From assembly GCA_021413445.1 (NCBI GenBank), contig JAIOQI010000031.1, forward strand, positions 1 through 54,765: 54,765 nt of DNA, read 5' to 3'. Position 1 is the first letter of the stretch, and every line of letters begins with the position of its first letter. Shown piece after piece: positions 52,588 through 54,765 of this stretch. This stretch comes from Alphaproteobacteria bacterium (GTDB lineage Bacteria > Pseudomonadota > Alphaproteobacteria > Micavibrionales > UBA2020). A model generated the notes under the pieces. It was not told the origin of the DNA and did no database searches. It saw only the letters and a list, made by a program, of their open reading frames with translations. The position numbers and the translations under genes were made by a program.

Positions 52588-54190
52588 TGTTATGGTTTTT
52601 GGTGCGGATATGACGCACCAGATCCGTCAACAGGGCGCGGCGGGATTCAGAATCCTTCATCCCGCGCAGGAATTGCGCCAGATCCAGCACGAAGCGGGCA
52701 TAGTCGTTGTGCCAGTCGGCCGTTGCGGCCATTTCTTCAATGCCGATGCGCGGCTGCCCGTCGCCGAGCTTCAGGGCCGCATTCGTGTCCGTATCCAGCC
52801 TGAAGATGTCATCAATGACCGGCGCCAGCATCATCGCCGGGACGATGCCGCTTTCGGTCAGGGATTTCATCATCCCCAGGCGCGACAGGTCGGTGCCATG
52901 TGTGATGAAAATATTTTTATGGACCGGCAGGCGGGCCTTGACCCAGGATGTCAGTTCGCCTTGGTCGGCATGGGCGGAATAGGTTTCGATGGAACGGATG
53001 CGCGCCTTGACGTCCACTTCATCGCCGTGGATGCGGACTGTTTTCTGCCCGCTCTGGATGAATCTCCCCAGCGTTCCCTCAGCCTGGTATCCCACGAACA
53101 AAACAGTGCTGGCCGCGTTCCATAGGTTATTCTTCAGGTGATGGCGGATGCGCCCGGCATCGCACATGCCGCTCCCGGCCATGATGATTGCGCCGGACTT
53201 GATGCGGTTGATGCTTTTGCTCTCCTCCGTCGTCAAGGTATAGTGGATGTTGCGGCCTTTGAAGGGGCCATGGAATCCGGACATGTCTTCCAGTTCGTGC
53301 CGGTATTTTTCAAAGACGCCGGTGACTTTGCTGGCCAGGGGCGAGTCAATGAAAAGCGGCAGTTCAGGGATTTTGCTGTTGTCAATCAGCCAGTCGATAT
53401 CCAGCAGCAATTCCTGCGTGCGCTCCACGGCAAAGGCGGGGATGATGATATTACCCCCCGCTTCCACCGCCTCCATGATTTCCTCCTGCAACCGCTTGCG
53501 GCGGGCTTCGATGCTGGAGTCCTCCCGCTGTCGGCCGCCGTAGGTGCTTTCGACAACAAGGTAGTCAATATCGTGCGGCGATTCCGGCGCCGGCTGGAAC
53601 ATCTTGTTGTCCGGCCCGAGGTCGCCTGAAAAGAGGATGTTAACGTCCTGCTTGTTTTCGCCGGGGATTTTCAGCTCGATAGACGCTGAGCCCAGAATAT
53701 GGCCGGCGTTCCAGTAACGCGCCTTGACGCCATGCGGAAAGTCGATCCAGCCGTTCATTTTGACGGGCTCGATATTCGCCAGGCATTCCTCGGCGTCTTC
53801 ATGGGTATAAATCGGCGTGATCTCCGGCAGGCCGCGCTGCGCGTTGCGCTTGTTCAGCCGGCGGACCTCCATCTCCTGGATGTTGGCGGAGTCCTGCAGC
53901 ATATAGACCAGAAGGTCCTTGGTCGCTTCGGTGGTGTAAACTTTTCCGGTAAAGCCGTTTTTGTAAAGTTTCGGCAGCAGTCCGCTATGGTCGATATGCG
54001 CGTGGGTCAGCAGGACAAAAGAAATGTCCTTCGGCTCAAACCCGAAATCGCCGTAGTTCAGCTCACGCACCGTTTTCGTGCCCTGAAACAGCCCGCAATC
54101 AATCAGGAACTGCCCGCCCGGAACCTTGAGCAGATAACTAGAGCCGGTGACAACGCCGGCGGCGCCGCAGAATTTTATTTCGATGGACAT
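52574..54190 (-). CDS. MBL-fold/beta-CASP metallo-hydrolase (CPSF-73-like, RNA-processing type)
   Basis: This 538-residue protein belongs to the metallo-beta-lactamase beta-CASP group that includes RNase J and CPSF-73 nucleases. The MBL domain shows SYLLKVPGGQFLIDCGLFQG, the HxHxDH motif in LLTHAHIDHSGLL, HILGSASIELKI and ILFSGDLGPDNKMF. The beta-CASP domain has NIIIPAFAVERTQELL, IIMAGSGMCDAGRIRHHLK and YQAEGTLGRFIQSG, and the C-terminal MBL piece has YSAHADQGELTSW and IFITHGTD. All catalytic histidines and aspartates are present, so it should be an active zinc RNase. It ends inside ygfZ by 14 bp. Lacking the RNase J C-terminal domain, it is the shorter CPSF-like form found in many proteobacteria. 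Confidence 0.94.
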   Translation of the reverse strand: MSIEIKFCGAAGVVTGSSYLLKVPGGQFLIDCGLFQGTKTVRELNYGDFGFEPKDISFVLLTHAHIDHSGLLPKLYKNGFTGKVYTTEATKDLLVYMLQDSANIQEMEVRRLNKRNAQRGLPEITPIYTHEDAEECLANIEPVKMNGWIDFPHGVKARYWNAGHILGSASIELKIPGENKQDVNILFSGDLGPDNKMFQPAPESPHDIDYLVVESTYGGRQREDSSIEARRKRLQEEIMEAVEAGGNIIIPAFAVERTQELLLDIDWLIDNSKIPELPLFIDSPLASKVTGVFEKYRHELEDMSGFHGPFKGRNIHYTLTTEESKSINRIKSGAIIMAGSGMCDAGRIRHHLKNNLWNAASTVLFVGYQAEGTLGRFIQSGQKTVRIHGDEVDVKARIRSIETYSAHADQGELTSWVKARLPVHKNIFITHGTDLSRLGMMKSLTESGIVPAMMLAPVIDDIFRLDTDTNAALKLGDGQPRIGIEEMAATADWHNDYARFVLDLAQFLRGMKDSESRRALLTDLVRHIRTKNHNNARK

Positions 54191-54375
54191 GATGCAACCT
54201 TTCCTTAGTTACAGACCTACTGTTTTGTAGAACTGCTGAAGCGATTCAGCCTCACCGGGGAGGTCAAAGTGTTTAATCTCGACAAACGTATTTCATCTGT
54301 TGAAATTGCACCCTTGGAAAAAGAATCTGGCTTGCCAAGCCGGAGCCATCCTGTGTTCTACGAGCAATCAGTCCG

Positions 54376-54430
54376 CCTACGCCCCTCCGGGGCTTCGACG
54401 TGACAGCCTCCGCCACTAGCCTGGCGTAGG
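54376..54430. repeat. Palindromic element next to tRNA-Leu
   Basis: CCTACGCC (54376-54383) and GGCGTAGG (54423-54430) are perfect inverted ends of a 55-bp element. Inside is the small hairpin GCCCCTCCGGGGC (54381-54393). It ends 1 bp short of the tRNA CCA end (54432), so on the minus strand it would be transcribed directly after the tRNA and form a stem-loop. It could be a processing or termination hairpin, or a mobile palindrome lodged beside the tRNA. The remaining 185 bp (54191-54375) upstream of the metallo-hydrolase gene shows no convincing gene. Confidence 0.6.
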
Positions 54431-54431
54431 C

Positions 54432-54516
54432 TGGTGCCCCCGGTCGGACTCGAACCGACACACCTCACGGTACTCGATTTTGAGTCGAGCGCGTCTACCA
54501 ATTCCACCACAGGGGC
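54432..54516 (-). tRNA. tRNA-Leu (anticodon CAA)
   Basis: The minus strand folds as a type II tRNA of 85 nt with the CCA end encoded. The acceptor 5' GCCCCTG pairs with CGGGGGC. The D arm contains GGTGGAATTGGTAGAC, and the anticodon stem CTCGA/TCGAG encloses the loop CTCAAAA. This gives anticodon CAA, which reads UUG (Leu). An extended variable arm (TACCGTGAGGTGTG region) and the T arm GTCGGTTCGAGTCCGAC complete the fold. Confidence 0.95.
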
Positions 54517-54643
54517 CTAAATCCTGAGAATTTAGCCGAAACAGATAATAGCTTCTTGCTGTTGGACGTCAATGATCGAGTGGCCATGGTTATGTATAAC
54601 ATTGTTTTGTTGATTGGTATGGGGGGCAGACTAAAATACAACG

Positions 54644-54765
54644 ATGAACAAGCTGATTGAATATCTCCAGGTTCCAAGACATCTGGCCGCCGCTGTCGCG
54701 GCTGTCAGTATTGCGGCTTTGGCTGCCGCTTATATCAGCCAATACGGCTTCGGCCTCAAGCCCTG
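54644..54765 (+). CDS. dsbB: Disulfide bond formation protein DsbB-like, partial at window edge
   Basis: The first 40 codons are visible. The protein starts MNKLIEYLQVPRHL and enters a hydrophobic helix (AAAVAAVSIAALAAAYISQY) that ends in GFGLKPC. In DsbB the first membrane helix ends in a Q-Y/F-...-GL-x-P-C segment carrying the first periplasmic cysteine of the C-x2-C pair, and this matches. DsbB re-oxidises DsbA and passes electrons to quinones. The rest lies outside the window, so the remaining cysteines cannot be checked. Confidence 0.7.
   Translation, partial: MNKLIEYLQVPRHLAAAVAAVSIAALAAAYISQYGFGLKP

Noticed and set aside
54191..54375. Possible small genes upstream of the tRNA palindrome
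   Set aside because: Only short frames without ribosome-binding sites or recognisable products were seen.

Overview
This is a gene-dense chromosomal window, roughly 55-58% G+C by eye, from a Gram-negative alphaproteobacterium. Evidence for the class: a pyruvate dehydrogenase cluster whose E1 beta carries its own lipoyl domain, the gene neighbourhoods tpiA-secG-pyrG and kdsA/eno/ftsB/pdh, a full-length-type lptD, FtsB, UbiK and MidA. The order cannot be fixed from the sequence; a Rhodospirillales- or Micavibrionales-like lineage is a guess. No prophage, insertion sequence with a transposase, CRISPR array or riboswitch was seen.

Layout. 1-4.6 kb: pdhA-pdhB-pdhC-lpdA on the minus strand, preceded by ftsB. 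pdhB is frameshifted by an exact 13-bp tandem duplication, and the interdomain linkers of pdhB and pdhC contain in-frame palindromic repeat insertions. 4.7-8.3 kb: kdsA, a poly-gamma-glutamate hydrolase homologue, eno and an FkbM methyltransferase on the plus strand. 8.3-15.6 kb: the minus-strand series tpiA, secG, pyrG, GT25 glycosyltransferase, a nucleotidyltransferase-like/NDK-like protein, a kinase-like protein and argC, several overlapping by 4 bp. 15.7-18.3 kb: a PpiD-type chaperone and an unknown gene. 18.5-22.2 kb: lgt, midA, pgeF, prs. 22.4-27.1 kb: ubiK, a YbjN-domain gene, proC, tsaB, a nitroreductase, a polysaccharide-deacetylase-like gene and sodB. 27.1-34.5 kb: lptD, an anchored coiled-coil protein, yajC-secD-secF and a DEAD-box helicase. 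34.6-38.1 kb: deoC and a two-domain aldehyde dehydrogenase.

38.1-45.2 kb is the least explained part. A TelA-like protein heads a minus-strand gene set with its own strong promoter. It is followed by an internal terminator-like hairpin and three consecutive genes encoding one uncharacterised paralogous family. Just upstream are a nucleotidyltransferase-fold protein and a short RNase D. This TelA plus three-paralogue set is my best candidate for an undescribed system. 45.4-54.8 kb: a deoxynucleoside kinase, a small beta-rich protein, a dimeric-type glycyl-tRNA synthetase divergent from ppdK, an orphan gene, ygfZ, a beta-CASP metallo-hydrolase, tRNA-Leu(CAA) with an adjacent palindrome, and the start of a dsbB-like gene.

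Functional themes are central carbon metabolism (eno, tpiA, ppdK, pdh, deoC), envelope biogenesis (kdsA, lptD, lgt, SecDF-YajC, SecG, PpiD, glycan-modifying genes), nucleotide supply (prs, pyrG, dNK) and RNA metabolism (RNase D, DEAD helicase, beta-CASP nuclease, tsaB, glyS). Genes are packed with short gaps or ATGA overlaps, and no gene-free stretch exceeds 300 bp except the 54191-54643 interval, which holds the palindrome and the tRNA.
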